Position numbers and translations under genes: made by a program. DNA of 6,095 nucleotides. Source: Gammaproteobacteria bacterium. Its GTDB lineage: Bacteria; Pseudomonadota; Gammaproteobacteria; Arenicellales; JAHEKD01. Where the stretch lies: assembly GCA_024638545.1 (NCBI GenBank), contig JAHEKD010000164.1, forward strand, positions 1-6,095, written 5' to 3'. The notes below the pieces were generated by a model, which was not told the origin of the DNA, did no database searches, and saw only the letters and a program-made list of their open reading frames with translations. This document shows, one piece after another, positions 5,001-6,095 of this stretch; position 1 is the first letter of the stretch, and every line of letters starts with the position of its first letter.

Positions 5001-6095
5001 ATGAGTATCAGAACCCTCGCAATGCTCGGCGCTGTAGTTCTACTGGCGGTATTTTTTGTTTCAGCAAAATGGACGGCGGAATACCTCTGGTATGAGACGC
5101 TGGGTTACCTGGAAGTCTTCTGGCGAATCCGGCTGTTAATGATCGGTTTGTTTGTCGTCACTTTCGTCGTCGTCTTTCCTTTCATCTGGTTAAATTTTCG
5201 CGCCCTCACCTCGAATCTGGACCAGAAGCTACTGGCTCATCAGTTCCCGGGACCAAATCAGCCAATGAACACGGCTGATATTCCTGGACAGTGGTTAATC
5301 GCGGCCTTTGGTGCGGTGGTCTTCGCTGTCGCCTGCTCTGCCCAATGGGACGCGGTGATGCGTTTTTACTGGTCACAGGACGTCGGTACAGTTGATCCGG
5401 TTTATATGCATGATATTAGTTTTTACCTGTTTAAACTGCCGCTGCTGGAATTTCTGCAAAATACCGCCTTAATGGCAACCTTTCTGACGTCTGCGTTAGT
5501 TAGCGGGCTGTATCTGGGTTCCCGCCAGCTCAGTATCACCTGGGCTGGCGGGATCATCGCACCACCAGGCATATACAGGCATGTCTCCATCAATTTCGCG
5601 ATTTGCCTGTTTGCCCTGGCAGCGGGATACTACCTTGACCGGTATTCCCTGCTGCAGTCAGACGATGGCGTGGTTTACGGTGCGGGTTACACTGACGTGC
5701 ATATCATCCGCGTCGCGCTGTGGTTCGGCACGGTAATTACTTTCGCAACCGGTATAGCCGTTTTGATACCGCAAACGCTCAGGCAGCGAACGCTGCTGAT
5801 GACGATCGCCGGTGTTTACATTGCCTTTGTTGTGATTGGCCTTGGCATCATCCCGTGGTCGATACAGGGATTTCGAGTGGAACCGAACGAACTGGAGCTG
5901 GAGACGCCTTATCTGCGCCACAATATTGCGTTTACGCGCATGGCCTATGGCCTTGACCAGATTGAAGTTCGCTCCTACCAGGCAGTCAATACTGTCAGCC
6001 TGGAAAACCTGAAACGCAATCAGGACACCGTTAATAACATCCGGCTTTGGGACTGGCGTCCGCTCACCCGTACGTTTCGCCAGCTGCAGCAGATA
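5001..6095 (+). CDS. UPF0182 (COG1615) family membrane protein, 5' part
   Basis: The frame is open from the ATG at 5001 to the window edge (365 codons, no stop), so the gene is cut. Family members are usually around 900 residues, so well over half is missing. Seven hydrophobic segments are visible at about residues 5-22, 45-64, 98-114, 155-173, 197-212, 235-256 and 265-284, matching the N-terminal membrane part of this family; the large soluble domain begins after residue 290. Family-like stretches are DPVYMHDISFYLF (132-144), GAGYTDVHI (227-235), PNELELETPYLRHNI (295-309), TRMAYGLD (312-319) and NIRLWDWRPL (346-355). No biochemical function is established for the family that I can state with confidence. 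It sits about 670 bp after the secreted protein gene, past a terminator, so it is likely a separate unit, perhaps the first gene of an operon continuing to the right. Composition is GC-richer than the preceding spacer, as expected for coding DNA. Confidence 0.93.
   Translation, partial: MSIRTLAMLGAVVLLAVFFVSAKWTAEYLWYETLGYLEVFWRIRLLMIGLFVVTFVVVFPFIWLNFRALTSNLDQKLLAHQFPGPNQPMNTADIPGQWLIAAFGAVVFAVACSAQWDAVMRFYWSQDVGTVDPVYMHDISFYLFKLPLLEFLQNTALMATFLTSALVSGLYLGSRQLSITWAGGIIAPPGIYRHVSINFAICLFALAAGYYLDRYSLLQSDDGVVYGAGYTDVHIIRVALWFGTVITFATGIAVLIPQTLRQRTLLMTIAGVYIAFVVIGLGIIPWSIQGFRVEPNELELETPYLRHNIAFTRMAYGLDQIEVRSYQAVNTVSLENLKRNQDTVNNIRLWDWRPLTRTFRQLQQI

Noticed and set aside
5658..5956. Open frames on both strands inside the UPF0182 gene
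   Set aside because: They are shadows of the conserved UPF0182 reading frame, which matches family motifs throughout.

Overview
The window fits a Gram-negative bacterium of moderate GC content, probably an environmental or marine gammaproteobacterium. This is inferred from the protein families, the strong Shine-Dalgarno spacing and the AT-rich spacers; no marker gene fixes the taxonomy. Gene density is low: one large complete gene, one gene cut by the right edge, and more than 1.8 kb of spacer with several inverted repeats. No tRNA, rRNA, CRISPR array or transposase was recognised.

Positions 1-1177 hold no convincing gene. They contain a near-perfect 32-bp palindrome (364-395), a GC-richer cluster of small hairpins with three GCCGGC cores (733-853), and a compact control region just before the big gene: a 12-bp palindrome (1029-1040), three CTGACAA copies spaced exactly 10 bp apart (1050-1076), and a candidate sigma-70 promoter whose -10 box lies inside a TTTCAC-N5-GTGAAA dyad (1101-1117).

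Positions 1178-4333 encode a 1051-residue putatively secreted protein. A signal peptide is followed by a CRTAC1-like FG-GAP/VCBS region with six Asp-rich calcium-type loops, an ASPIC/UnbV domain, an eight-proline hinge, a Calx-beta domain, a module of about 130 residues with four cysteines that I do not recognise, and a second Calx-beta domain that ends the protein. A strong hairpin terminator (4401-4438) follows, so the gene appears to be transcribed alone.

Positions 4334-5000 are spacer. They carry a possible 50-residue small membrane protein (4484-4636), a nested hairpin (4644-4698), an orphan Shine-Dalgarno next to another hairpin (4769-4811), and a possible 34-codon Tyr/His-rich reading frame (4872-4976) that runs through a long imperfect hairpin just upstream of the next gene. 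The layout resembles a leader or attenuator, but this is inference.

From 5001 to the right edge is the first 365 codons of a UPF0182 (COG1615) membrane protein: seven predicted membrane segments and the start of its large soluble domain. The two main genes look independent, separated by a terminator and about 670 bp. The most interesting parts are the unrecognised Cys module with its flanking Calx-beta domains, the compact promoter array, and the structured spacers.
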